Shown here: positions 34,750-43,428 of the stretch, in pieces
Layout: the number at the start of each line of letters is the position of its first letter
Position numbering within the stretch: the stretch's first letter is position 1
Assembly: GCA_008501825.1 (NCBI GenBank)
Contig: QQUA01000015.1
Location: 1 to 64,000 of the forward strand
Length of the DNA: 64,000 nucleotides
Direction of reading: 5' to 3'
From: Planctomycetota bacterium
Lineage (GTDB): Bacteria > Planctomycetota > UBA1135
Notes under the pieces: generated by a model
The model's database searches: none
The model's input: only the letters and a program-made list of their open reading frames with translations
Told to the model about the DNA's origin: nothing
Program-made: the position numbers and the translations under genes

Positions 34750-35217
34750 ATGAGCACCCTCGCCCCTTCCGCCCTACAAACCCTGCTGCAATTCGCGGCC
34801 GAATTGGATTTATCCAAGCCGGCTGAAGCCCGTCGCGCCTTGGAAGAACGCTTTCCTTTCGACGGCGAGTTCGTCCAGGGCATTCACCAAAGCATGCGAG
34901 CCGGCGTGGCCGCCGGAGAGCTTTGCGATCAGGGCGCCGATCCGGTGCGCTATTCCCGCTTGTTCAAAGCCGGAGAAGATAGTTTCGGCCTATCCGCCGA
35001 CGCGGTTTTGATGAGTGCGCCGGGCCCTTTGCACGAGCACCCGGATGGGGAAATCGACCTCTGTTTCGCCGAGGACGGCGATCCCAAATTCGACGGCCAG
35101 GCCCCCGGTTGGGTGGTGTACGGACCGGGTTCCAAGCACGTCCCCACGGTCGAAGGCGGGACCATGCTGATTCTCTATCTTCTGCCCAACGGAGCCATCC
35201 GGTTCCTAAAGGGCTGA
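34750..35217 (+). CDS. 4-hydroxylaminobenzoate lyase-like (DUF4863) protein
   Basis: 155 residues from ATG 34750. The C-terminal cupin-like half has the features of PnbB-type 4-hydroxylaminobenzoate lyases: DAVLMSAPGPLHEHPDGEID, then LCFAEDGDPKFDGQAPGW, VVYGPGSKHVPTVEGGTM and LILYLLPNGAI. Two conserved His-rich stretches (HEHP and KHVPT) look like the active site. Known enzymes convert 4-hydroxylaminobenzoate to protocatechuate and ammonia. No nitroreductase or ring-cleavage gene is adjacent, so the substrate here may differ. It stands 46 bp before a GT-C/TPR gene. Confidence 0.75.
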   Translation: MSTLAPSALQTLLQFAAELDLSKPAEARRALEERFPFDGEFVQGIHQSMRAGVAAGELCDQGADPVRYSRLFKAGEDSFGLSADAVLMSAPGPLHEHPDGEIDLCFAEDGDPKFDGQAPGWVVYGPGSKHVPTVEGGTMLILYLLPNGAIRFLKG

Positions 35218-35262
35218 TTCCATCCCTTTGCAGGTCCACTCCTCAAGCGCCGGAGTTCGAAG

Positions 35263-37464
35263 GTGAGCGGAAATCACAAAGCCAAGGTTTGGGCTGAGGC
35301 CGGCCTGCTGTTCGTATTGGTTTTTTTGGCCTTTGGAGCCGGATTAAGCAATGGTTGGATTTGGGATGACGACCAGTACATCACCGAAAACCCCGCCCTT
35401 CGGCAGGCAGGTGGTTTGAGTTCCATCTGGACCGATCGCCAGGCCACCCCCCAGTACTACCCGATGGTTCACAGCAGTTATTGGCTGGAGTACCGCATTT
35501 GGGGTAAAGAAACCGATGCCCTGGGGCGAGAAGTGCCGGCGCCCTTTGGCTATCACTTGGACAACACTTTGTTGCACGCCCTGGTGGCGTTGCTGTTTTG
35601 GCGGGTGCTTCGGCGCTTGGGCTTGGCCGGTGCCTGGTTCGCCGCCGCCATGTTTGCCGTCCATCCGGTCATGACCGAGTCGGTAGCTTGGGTTACGGAA
35701 AGAAAGAACCTGCTTTCCGCGTTTTTCATGTTGGCGGCAGCCTGGGCCTATTTGAAAGGCTCGGGGGTTGGCGAGAAGCCGGGAGAAACTACAACGGAAT
35801 CGAAGGATCTACCGGTCAGCGGTCCTTATCTCACTTTGGCCATCGCTCTGTTTACCGCGGCCTTATTTTCCAAGACCGTGGTGGCATTCTTGCCCGGCGC
35901 CTTGTTGTTGATTTTTTGGTGGCGGGGCGACGCCCTACGGCGGCATTGGGTGCCCTTGGGCGTCATGCTCGCCATCGGCATCGCTTTGGGCTTGCATACC
36001 GCTTGGTTGGAAGCCACCCGAGTCGGTGCCCATGGATCCGAGTTCGACACGAATTTCGTTGAACGCAGCCTGATTGCCGCTCGGGTGCCGTGGTTCTATC
36101 TCAGCAAACTGGTGTTGCCGCTGAACCTTCACTTCATCTATCCCCGCTGGGAAGTCAGCGCCGGAGATCCCCTGCAATGGTTGTTTCCAGTTCTGACAAA
36201 TGGGCTGCTGGTTTTCCTGTGGCTGTGGCGGAAAAAGCTTGGACTCGCCCCTCTGATCGCGGTGTTGATTTTCGGCGGGGCGCTCATTCCGGCTTCCGGT
36301 TACTTCAACGTCTACCCGATGCAATTTTCATGGGTGGCCGACCACTTTCAATATCACGCCAGCATGGCTTTCTTCGCTTTGCTTGCAGCATGGCTGGCTT
36401 CTCGAACTTGGTTTCGCAAGAGCTCGGAGGCAGAGGCACCTATCGACGGCCCGTTGCAAGCCGCCTGGTCGCCGGTGGCGATGGGCGGGGGCGCGGCCCT
36501 ATTGGCCGTGTTGGCATTTTTGAGTTTCCGCCAATGCGCCCTTTATGAGAACGCGGATGTGCTGTGGTCCAAAACTTTGGAACGCAATCCTCAGGCCTGG
36601 GTGGCGCACAGCAATCTTGCCCGGTTCGCGATGGAAAAGCAGGATTTGGAAACGGCGGAAAACCATTACCGTCAATTATCCGAGATCAAGGACGATCATC
36701 TGAATTCGATGGTCGATTACAGCTTGCTGCTTTTGTCCATAGGACGTCTGCCGCAGGCCAAGGAGCAAAGTGAGCGGGCTTTGGAGCTCTTTCCTCAAAC
36801 TTGGGAAGCGCAGTTAGCCGGCGCCCGGGTGGCCTTGAGGGAGAAAAATCCTAAGCTGGCCAAGGAACGTGCCAGCCGTGCGCTGGAACTGTCGGCCGAG
36901 AATATGGTCGGGCGGCGAGAGGAGATGGAAGCCACCTTGGGTCTGGCTTACAGTGACCTCGGCGATTACGAGAATGCTCTGGCTCATTATGAAAATGCGA
37001 TTCGGTTGATTCAGAGTTTGCAGCGGGGCACCCAATTGATGCCGCAAATTTTGGCCAAGATGGGGGAAGCTTTAGCCCGTTCCGGCGAAACCGGGCAGGC
37101 GATCCAGCGATTGCGGCAGGCTTTGCAGATGCAATCCAACAACGTACCGGCATTAGTGGCCATGGCTTGGATTCAAAGCGCCCATCAACAAGCTTCCTTC
37201 CGCCAAGGCGAGCAAGCGGTTCGTTTCGGCGAGCAGGCCGCGATGGTGACCCAGCGTCAGGATCCCAAAGCCCTGGATGCCCTTGCCTCCGCTTACGCCG
37301 AAAGCGGTCGCTTCCCCAGAGCGGTCAATTTTGCCGAGAACGCGGTGCGTTTGTTCGAGCTGGCCGGTATGAAGGAAGAAGCCGAATCCGCCGGCAAGCG
37401 CCTGGAACTCTACAACCGGGGCCGAGTGTTCCGCAGCCCCACCGGCTTCCCCGAAAACCAATAA
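35263..37464 (+). CDS. GT-C-type membrane glycosyltransferase with TPR tail (TMTC-like, copy 1)
   Basis: 733 residues from a GTG at 35263, with GGAG eight bases upstream. About ten transmembrane segments fill residues 12-430. The first extracytoplasmic loop carries the acidic motif WIWDDDQYITENP (Asp35-37), typical of GT-C enzymes that use polyprenyl-phosphate sugars. FAVHPVMTESVAWVTERKNL follows the third segment. From about residue 440 come six or seven TPR units (WVAHSNLARFAMEKQDLETA, GLAYSDLGDYENALAHYEN, MGEALARSGETGQAIQRL). The architecture equals that of eukaryotic TMTC O-mannosyltransferases. Probably glycosylates exported proteins. The next gene is a paralogue starting 6 bp downstream. 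Confidence 0.75.
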   Translation: MSGNHKAKVWAEAGLLFVLVFLAFGAGLSNGWIWDDDQYITENPALRQAGGLSSIWTDRQATPQYYPMVHSSYWLEYRIWGKETDALGREVPAPFGYHLDNTLLHALVALLFWRVLRRLGLAGAWFAAAMFAVHPVMTESVAWVTERKNLLSAFFMLAAAWAYLKGSGVGEKPGETTTESKDLPVSGPYLTLAIALFTAALFSKTVVAFLPGALLLIFWWRGDALRRHWVPLGVMLAIGIALGLHTAWLEATRVGAHGSEFDTNFVERSLIAARVPWFYLSKLVLPLNLHFIYPRWEVSAGDPLQWLFPVLTNGLLVFLWLWRKKLGLAPLIAVLIFGGALIPASGYFNVYPMQFSWVADHFQYHASMAFFALLAAWLASRTWFRKSSEAEAPIDGPLQAAWSPVAMGGGAALLAVLAFLSFRQCALYENADVLWSKTLERNPQAWVAHSNLARFAMEKQDLETAENHYRQLSEIKDDHLNSMVDYSLLLLSIGRLPQAKEQSERALELFPQTWEAQLAGARVALREKNPKLAKERASRALELSAENMVGRREEMEATLGLAYSDLGDYENALAHYENAIRLIQSLQRGTQLMPQILAKMGEALARSGETGQAIQRLRQALQMQSNNVPALVAMAWIQSAHQQASFRQGEQAVRFGEQAAMVTQRQDPKALDALASAYAESGRFPRAVNFAENAVRLFELAGMKEEAESAGKRLELYNRGRVFRSPTGFPENQ

Positions 37465-37470
37465 GCAGCC

Positions 37471-39558
37471 ATGGAAACCAGAAAACGGGCCTGGTTGGAC
37501 GCCTTGTTGCTGCTGGTGTTGGTTTTTGTGGCCCATGGATCCTCTTTGAGCAATCAATGGATCTGGGACGACGATGATTACGTAACCGAGAATCCGCTGT
37601 TAACCGCTCCCGACGGTCTTTCGGCGATTTGGTTGGAGCCGGATCGAAGCCCCCAGTATTACCCCATGGTGCATACCAGTTATTGGATTGAGCACCAGCT
37701 CTGGGATCTTCAGCCGTTCGGTTACCATTTGGTCAACGTCCTTTTACACGGGCTTTCTGCGGTTTTGTTATGGCGCTTGCTCCGGCGATGGAAGCTTTCC
37801 GGAGCCTATTTCGCTGCAGCGCTGTTTGCCGTTCACCCGGTGATGGTTGAATCGGTGGCCTGGGTGACTGAACGGAAAAACGTCTTATCTTGTTTGTTTG
37901 CCCTTGGAGCCGCCCACGCCTTTTGGTCTTATGCGGAACGGTCCCGTACCCAGGATTTGGTTTGGACTTTCGTTTTGTTCCTGGGGGCTTTGTTTTCTAA
38001 AACCGTAACCGCATCTTTACCGGCGGTGTTGGCTTTGGTGTTTTGGTGGCAGGGCAGGCCGTTTCAACGCAAGCAGGTTTTGGCTCTTGGCGCCATGTTG
38101 GTGATGGGGGCTTGCATGGGCTTGTTCACCGCCGCCCAAGAAGTGGATAAGGTTCGAGCCTTTGGAGAACCTTGGGACTTGTCGCTGGTGGACCGGAGCT
38201 TGATCGCCGGCCGGGCGCTTTGGTTTTATTTGTACAAATTATTGCTGCCCTTGGACTTGGTTTTTATCTATCCCCGCTGGCAAATCGACTCCGGCCAGGC
38301 CTTGGCTTATCTATTCCCTCTGGCGGCATTGGCCCTGCTGGCGGTCGCTTGGGCTTTTCGTCACCGAGTCGGACGAGGGCCGCTGGTGGCTTTCCTGGTC
38401 TTCGGCGGCGTCCTGTTTCCCGCCTTGGGCTTCCTTAACGTTTATCCCCACTTGTTTTCCTTCGTAGCGGACCACTTTCAATATCATGCCGCTACCGCCA
38501 TTTTCGCCTTGCTCGGTGGAGGCCTAGCGTGGGCGCTCCGCTCCCAGTTTCAAGGGCAGGCGTGGCTGGAGGGCCCGGTGGGCCAAGCTTGGCCCAAGGC
38601 TGCCGCCGCCGTTTGCGCCGCGCTTTTACTGATCTTGTCTTTTCTGAGTTTTCAACAAACTCGGATATACAAGGATGCTGAAGTGCTTTGGACCGACACT
38701 TTGAAGCGAAATCCGCAAGCTTGGATCGCCCATGACAATTTGGGCGGCCAACGCCTTCAGGAAAATGACCTGCAAAAGGCCGAAGCGCATTTCCAAGCTT
38801 CCTTGGAGTTGTATCCCAAGAATTTCCGGGCTTGCTTCAATCTGGCTTCCGTGGCCATGCGCCGCGGTCAAATTCAAAGGGCGGAGGATTACTACGGCCG
38901 GGCTTTGAGTATTCAGAGTGACTACTTCACTGCCCGGGCACCTTTGGCTGAAATCTATAAGAACACCGGCAGGCTGGCCGAAGCCGAGCAAGCCGCGGAA
39001 ACTGCATTTCAAGATGCCGAAGCCCAGGAGCGTCCGGAATCCGAGTTGGCCGGCTTGCGATTGTTGTGGGCCGATTGCCTGCTGGCGAACGGCAAATTGG
39101 ATCGGGCCGATGGTTTGATTCAACAGGCGCTGGCTGGCCAACCCGGCGGCCTTCAAGCCACGGCTTTGCTGGGGCGTTTACGCTTAGCCCAAGGGCAAAC
39201 CGAGGAGGGAGTGAGGCTGTTGCAGCAAGTTTTGCAAACCAATGGCCAGCATCGTCCTTCCTTGGAAGCTCTGGCCTGGGTTCGAGCCAGTCACGAACAA
39301 AGAAACTTCCGCAACGGCAAGGAAGCTTTGGCATTGGCCCAAAGATTCGCCGGCAACCGGCGCGATCCGGTTTCCTTGGATTTATTGGCCGCCGCCCAAG
39401 CGACGAACCACCGGTTTTCTCAAGCCACGGCGCTGGCGGACCAAGCCGTGAAAGCCGCCGAATCCGCTTTTTATCGCCATCGCTTGCCGGCTATTCAACA
39501 ACGCCAAGCGCTCTATCTTGCCGGCCGCCCTTACCGGCATCCTCTCGGGCTTCCTTAG
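37471..39558 (+). CDS. GT-C-type membrane glycosyltransferase with TPR tail (TMTC-like, copy 2)
   Basis: 695 residues from ATG 37471, 6 bp after the stop of copy 1, so certainly in the same operon. Same layout: acidic loop WIWDDDDYVTENPLL (Asp33-36), FAVHPVMVESVAWVTERKN, ten or so membrane segments, FVADHFQYHAATAIFALLGG, then TPR units (WIAHDNLGGQRLQENDLQKA, YYGRALSIQSDYFTAR, LLQQVLQTNGQHRPSL). The two proteins align along their whole length but are well diverged, so the duplication is old. The tail converges with recD2 (4-bp overlap of stop regions). Confidence 0.75.
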   Translation: METRKRAWLDALLLLVLVFVAHGSSLSNQWIWDDDDYVTENPLLTAPDGLSAIWLEPDRSPQYYPMVHTSYWIEHQLWDLQPFGYHLVNVLLHGLSAVLLWRLLRRWKLSGAYFAAALFAVHPVMVESVAWVTERKNVLSCLFALGAAHAFWSYAERSRTQDLVWTFVLFLGALFSKTVTASLPAVLALVFWWQGRPFQRKQVLALGAMLVMGACMGLFTAAQEVDKVRAFGEPWDLSLVDRSLIAGRALWFYLYKLLLPLDLVFIYPRWQIDSGQALAYLFPLAALALLAVAWAFRHRVGRGPLVAFLVFGGVLFPALGFLNVYPHLFSFVADHFQYHAATAIFALLGGGLAWALRSQFQGQAWLEGPVGQAWPKAAAAVCAALLLILSFLSFQQTRIYKDAEVLWTDTLKRNPQAWIAHDNLGGQRLQENDLQKAEAHFQASLELYPKNFRACFNLASVAMRRGQIQRAEDYYGRALSIQSDYFTARAPLAEIYKNTGRLAEAEQAAETAFQDAEAQERPESELAGLRLLWADCLLANGKLDRADGLIQQALAGQPGGLQATALLGRLRLAQGQTEEGVRLLQQVLQTNGQHRPSLEALAWVRASHEQRNFRNGKEALALAQRFAGNRRDPVSLDLLAAAQATNHRFSQATALADQAVKAAESAFYRHRLPAIQQRQALYLAGRPYRHPLGLP

Positions 39559-41762
39559 TTTTGCTCGAAGGAAGTCAGGCGCCGGCCCAGTAACCCGAAG
39601 CGGCGACTTTCGGTGTTGTTGGCCACCGCTCGCCGGAGCGCCGCCGGTGCCGCGACCACCACGACCAGGGATTTCCCTCGAGTCATGGCGGTGTAGAACA
39701 AGCTGCGTCTTAAAAGCAGGAAGTGGGAACGATCCAAAACTACGATCACCGCTTTGGCTTCGGAACCTTGGGCGCGATGCACGGTGACGCAATAGGCCGG
39801 AACCAAATCTTGCAATTGCTCGCGGTCGTACTCTTGAAGGCCGGAATCTAATTCCACGGTTAGGGTGGTCGGGCTGATGGCCGATACTTGGCCGACGTCG
39901 CCGTTGAACACTTCCCGTTCATAATCGTTGCGAATGACCATGACTCGATCCCCTTGGCGATAAGGTTGGCACCAATCTTCCGCCTTGCCGTCTGGATTGA
40001 GGACTTGGCTCAAACGTTGATTTAAAGCATCGACGCCCAAGGGGCCGCGGTACATGGGCGCCAAGACCAAGACGTCCTTGCCAGGATCCAAGCCATAACG
40101 CTCCGGCATCCGTTCTTGAATCAGGCGTTCGATCAAGGTGACGGCGTGGTGCGGATCTCGAGGATAAACCACGAAAAAGTCGCCACTGCCGGAGCCTCCT
40201 TGGGGAGAGGAAGCGGGAATGCGTCCTCCCAAAACTTCGTGGGCCGCGGCGGCGATGGCCGAGCCTCGACCTTGGCGATGTAAGAAGCGCAACCGAGTGG
40301 TGGGCACGACTTCGGAAGTCACCAGGTCTCGCAACACCGTTCCCGGACCCACCGAGGGAAGTTGATCGGCGTCGCCGACGAACAACACCCGGCAAGTGTC
40401 CGGCACGGCTTGCAAGAGGGCGTGGGCCAAAGGGAGATCCAACATCGAAACTTCGTCCACGATCAAGAATTCCGCTTCCAAGGGAAGGTCTTCGTGGTGA
40501 CGAAAGGCCATGTTGTGAGGTTCAAAACCCAGCAGGCGGTGAATGGTGGAAGCTTTGCGGCCGGTGGCTTCCTGCAAGCGCTTGGCTGCCCGCCCGGTCG
40601 GACTGGCCAGCGAGATTGGACCGACGCCTTGAGCTTCCAAGATGTCCAAGAGCAAGCGAAGGGTGGTGGTTTTGCCGGTGCCCGGACCGCCGGTCATGAC
40701 CGAAAAAGAGCGCAGCAGGGCCATTTCCAAAGCTTGGCGCTGACTCTCGTCGGGCCGGAAGCCGCTTCGAGCCATGGCGGCGATGACCGCTTGCGGGTCA
40801 CCCGGCGCCGAGGGCGGTTGGTTCAAAAGCCGCCGGACGTGATGAGCCACTCCCTGTTCGTCCTGCCAAAGCCCGGATAGATACCACCACCCAAGGGCTT
40901 CGGCCGGCTCCAAGTCGGGCGCCGGATCCACCGGTGCGGAGACTTTTTCCACCGCCAAGCGACCGTCTTCCAGCAAATCTTGGAAGGCTTGGTCGCGACT
41001 TTGTTCGGATAAGCCCAGTTGCTCCAACTTGGGATGAAGTTCGGTCTCGGGCAGGCAGGCATGGCCTTCGCCGGCGGCTTGTCGCAACAGGTGTCGAATC
41101 AAGCCCCGGGCTCGTGCCGGCGAATCTTCGGGCAAGCCCAAGTTGCGGGCCAAATTTTCGGCGCTTTGGAAGCCGAAGCCGCGCAGTTCGGCGATCAAGG
41201 CATAGGGGTCGCGGCGGATCCGGGCTACCGCGCCGGCCTGGTGCCGCTGGTACAACTCCCGGGCTTGACCGCCGTTGAGGCCGAGGCCCCGCAATTCCGC
41301 CAGCACCCGGTGGCGTTGCCACCCTTCCTGAAATGCTTCCGCCAAGGCCTCGGCCCGAACCGGGCCGATTCCCCGGACTTCCTGCAACTTCTCGGTTCCG
41401 GCTTCCAGCGCGGCCAGGGTTTCTTCCCCAAAGTGGGCCACCAGTCGATCGGCTACGTCGGGGCCGACCCCCTCGAACGCGCCACTGCCCAAATAGCGGC
41501 GCAAACCCTCCTGGGTGGTGGGGGATTCGTGTTCCGACCACGACACCTTGAATTGGCGACCGAACTTGGGGTGCTGGTGCCAATGGCCGTGCAAGCGGAC
41601 CTCCTCGCCCTCGTGAACCGGACTCAATTCCCCGGCCGCAGTTTCAAACCGGCCCTGATGCAGGATCTGGACCACGGCGAATCCCTTATCCGGGTCTTGA
41701 TAAAGGACCTGGGTGATTTGCCCGGCTAGGGTTTCGTGGACTTTTGGGCCGTTGTTCGCCAT
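39555..41762 (-). CDS. recD2: RecD2-type ATP-dependent 5'-3' DNA helicase
   Basis: 735 residues from ATG 41760-41762 (MANNGPKVHETLAGQ), the usual RecD2 length; the longer frame to 42299 is antisense to rpsU and rejected. An N-terminal OB-like part is followed by helix-hairpin-helix repeats (AFEGVGPDVADRLVAHFG, LQEVRGIGPVRAEAL). The helicase core has Walker A MTGGPGTGKTTTL, Walker B LIVDEVSMLDLP, motif III VLFVGDADQLPSVGPG, and the C-terminal motifs YCVTVHRAQGSEAKAVIV and FYTAMTRGK. RecD2 works outside RecBCD in repair and replication-fork processing. Divergent from rpsU. Confidence 0.93.
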   Translation of the reverse strand: MANNGPKVHETLAGQITQVLYQDPDKGFAVVQILHQGRFETAAGELSPVHEGEEVRLHGHWHQHPKFGRQFKVSWSEHESPTTQEGLRRYLGSGAFEGVGPDVADRLVAHFGEETLAALEAGTEKLQEVRGIGPVRAEALAEAFQEGWQRHRVLAELRGLGLNGGQARELYQRHQAGAVARIRRDPYALIAELRGFGFQSAENLARNLGLPEDSPARARGLIRHLLRQAAGEGHACLPETELHPKLEQLGLSEQSRDQAFQDLLEDGRLAVEKVSAPVDPAPDLEPAEALGWWYLSGLWQDEQGVAHHVRRLLNQPPSAPGDPQAVIAAMARSGFRPDESQRQALEMALLRSFSVMTGGPGTGKTTTLRLLLDILEAQGVGPISLASPTGRAAKRLQEATGRKASTIHRLLGFEPHNMAFRHHEDLPLEAEFLIVDEVSMLDLPLAHALLQAVPDTCRVLFVGDADQLPSVGPGTVLRDLVTSEVVPTTRLRFLHRQGRGSAIAAAAHEVLGGRIPASSPQGGSGSGDFFVVYPRDPHHAVTLIERLIQERMPERYGLDPGKDVLVLAPMYRGPLGVDALNQRLSQVLNPDGKAEDWCQPYRQGDRVMVIRNDYEREVFNGDVGQVSAISPTTLTVELDSGLQEYDREQLQDLVPAYCVTVHRAQGSEAKAVIVVLDRSHFLLLRRSLFYTAMTRGKSLVVVVAAPAALRRAVANNTESRRFGLLGRRLTSFEQN

Positions 41763-42008
41763 TTCGGAGGTCTGGACGGCAATCGCTTCCGGGCCTAGAA
41801 TATTCGGCCCATTTCCGGAAGGGGCCACAGGATGGGCACCGGGCTTTGGCTGCGCCGCTACGGCGGTCCGCCCAGCATAGCGCCTGGCCGCCTCCGCCCT
41901 GAAAGCCCTGAAGCCCCTGAATGGAATGGGATAGCCTCTCAACTCGCGGGCTCGGCTCGCCATCGCCGGGATCGGATTCCCGGCCCAACCGCCAACGAAG
42001 GTTCTAGC

Positions 42009-42215
42009 TTGATCAAAGTCCCTGTTCGTCAGAACGAGTCGCTGGAAGCGGCCATTCGGCGCTTTAAGCGCCAGTGCAATTACGCCGGCATTTTCAAAAT
42101 CGCCAAGGCGAAGACCTGGTATGAAAAGCCCACGACCGCCAACCGCAGGGAAAAGCGGGAGCGGATGCGGACGATTCAAAAGGCGGAGCGGATGCGCCGT
42201 CAATCGCGGTTTTAA
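42009..42215 (+). CDS. rpsU: 30S ribosomal protein bS21
   Basis: 68 residues. The typical bS21 opening follows the start directly (IKVPVRQNESLEAAIRRFKR), then the Cys/Tyr-containing helix QCNYAGIFKIAKAKTWYEKP and an Arg/Lys-rich tail (RREKRERMR, RMRRQSRF). The start must be the TTG at 42009-42011: the sequence begins exactly where bS21 proteins begin, no ATG or GTG is near, and GAAGG lies about ten bases upstream. bS21 sits next to the anti-Shine-Dalgarno end of 16S rRNA in the small subunit. Unlike many genomes, no dnaG or rpoD follows. A stem-loop at 42257-42290 follows. Confidence 0.93.
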   Translation: MIKVPVRQNESLEAAIRRFKRQCNYAGIFKIAKAKTWYEKPTTANRREKRERMRTIQKAERMRRQSRF

Positions 42216-42256
42216 GATCGCTGTACGTCGGCGGATTGAACGGTCTTGAGAGGCCT

Positions 42257-42290
42257 GCCAGCCTCGGGGTCCTGCGACTCCGGGGCTGGC
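42257..42290 (+). terminator. Stem-loop after rpsU
   Basis: GCCAGCCTCGGGG, 8-base loop, CTCCGGGGCTGGC: a 13-bp stem with two G-T wobbles, 41 bp after the rpsU stop. Only a short T-rich stretch follows (CCGTTTCATTT), so termination may be partial. It also lies in the leader of the pseudouridine synthase gene starting at 42309. Confidence 0.55.
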
Positions 42291-42308
42291 CCGTTTCATT
42301 TCGGGGCC

Positions 42309-43373
42309 ATGCCTAGAGAACGTCCGCGAAAAGCTCGTCGAGGGCAGCGGGATTTAAGCCTGCCTTATCACGAATATCGTTATGAAGTCGGGGAGCCGGA
42401 TCACGGCCAGCGTTTGGACGCTTTTTTGGCCAAGCGAATTCAATGGCGCTCCCGGCGGGGCGTGCAACAAATGATTGCGGAAGGGATGGTCAGCCTGGAG
42501 GTTGGTAAAGATCCTCAGGCGGCGCCCATCGGTTCCATTCGGGACGGCTTGAAACTTCGTCGCGGCCAAGAAGTGGTTTTGCGAACCCCGGCGCCGCAAC
42601 CGCCGCCGCAACGAGTGGCCGATTTGGATCCGGAATCGGATCTCGAAGTCTTAGCCGAAGACGATCAGATCGTGGCGGTGAACAAGCCGCCCCACATCAG
42701 CGTTCATCCGAGTCACGGGCATTTGACCGGCTCGCTGATTCATGCCATCCACGAACGCCATCGACGTTTGTATCCAGGGGCTACTGAAGTACCAACCCTT
42801 TGCCATCGGCTGGATCGGGAAACCAGCGGGGTGGTGTTGTGTGCCAAGGACCAGCTCAGTCGCACTCGTATCGGGCGGCAATTTGAAGCCCGGTCGGTTC
42901 AAAAGATCTATTTGGCTTTGGTGGTCGGCGAAATGGAGCAACAACAAGGTTGCATCGATTTCCCTTTGGGGCGGGATTTGCACAGTGAGGTGCGTTTGAA
43001 AATGGCGGTGCGACCGGAAGACGGTCAGGCTTCACAAACCGATTGGAAGGTGGAGCAACGATTCGCCGGCTTCACTTTGGTGGCTCTATATCCAAAGACC
43101 GGGCGGCAGCATCAACTTCGGGTTCACTTGGCGGCGATTGGCCACCCCATTGTCGGAGACAAGCTCTATATGGGAGACGAGAGTATTTTCATCCGGGGAG
43201 TGAACGGCGAGATCACCGAACAGGATCGCCGCTTTCTAAAGTTGGACCACCAAGCCTTACACGCTTGGCAACTCATTTTTGAACACCCGTTCACCGGCAT
43301 GGAAACCACGGTGAAGGCACCTTTGCCCGATGACGTTCGCGAATTTTGTCGAACCTTGTCTGCTTCGACTTAA
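42309..43373 (+). CDS. RluA-family 23S rRNA pseudouridine synthase
   Basis: 354 residues from ATG 42309 (MPRERPRKARRG). An N-terminal S4 RNA-binding domain (DAFLAKRIQWRSRRGVQQMI, residues about 35-95) is followed by the RluA catalytic domain with the signature CHRLDRETSGVVL, whose Asp is the catalytic residue, and TGRQHQLRVHLAAIGHPIVG. It isomerises specific uridines in rRNA or tRNA; target site cannot be told. Close behind rpsU, so a translation-related context. Confidence 0.92.
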   Translation: MPRERPRKARRGQRDLSLPYHEYRYEVGEPDHGQRLDAFLAKRIQWRSRRGVQQMIAEGMVSLEVGKDPQAAPIGSIRDGLKLRRGQEVVLRTPAPQPPPQRVADLDPESDLEVLAEDDQIVAVNKPPHISVHPSHGHLTGSLIHAIHERHRRLYPGATEVPTLCHRLDRETSGVVLCAKDQLSRTRIGRQFEARSVQKIYLALVVGEMEQQQGCIDFPLGRDLHSEVRLKMAVRPEDGQASQTDWKVEQRFAGFTLVALYPKTGRQHQLRVHLAAIGHPIVGDKLYMGDESIFIRGVNGEITEQDRRFLKLDHQALHAWQLIFEHPFTGMETTVKAPLPDDVREFCRTLSAST

Positions 43374-43387
43374 ACCGCAGATTCGTG

Positions 43388-43408
43388 GGGGGGACGGATT
43401 GTCCCCCC
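43388..43408. terminator. Stem-loop between convergent genes
   Basis: GGGGGGAC-GGATT-GTCCCCCC, an 8-bp perfect stem, sits between the pseudouridine synthase stop and the convergent large gene ending at 43429. A T-run (CTTCTTTTT) follows 15 bases downstream on the plus strand. Likely transcription stop for the plus-strand gene, possibly bidirectional. Confidence 0.6.
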
Positions 43409-43428
43409 GTCCGGCACGGGGCTTCTTT

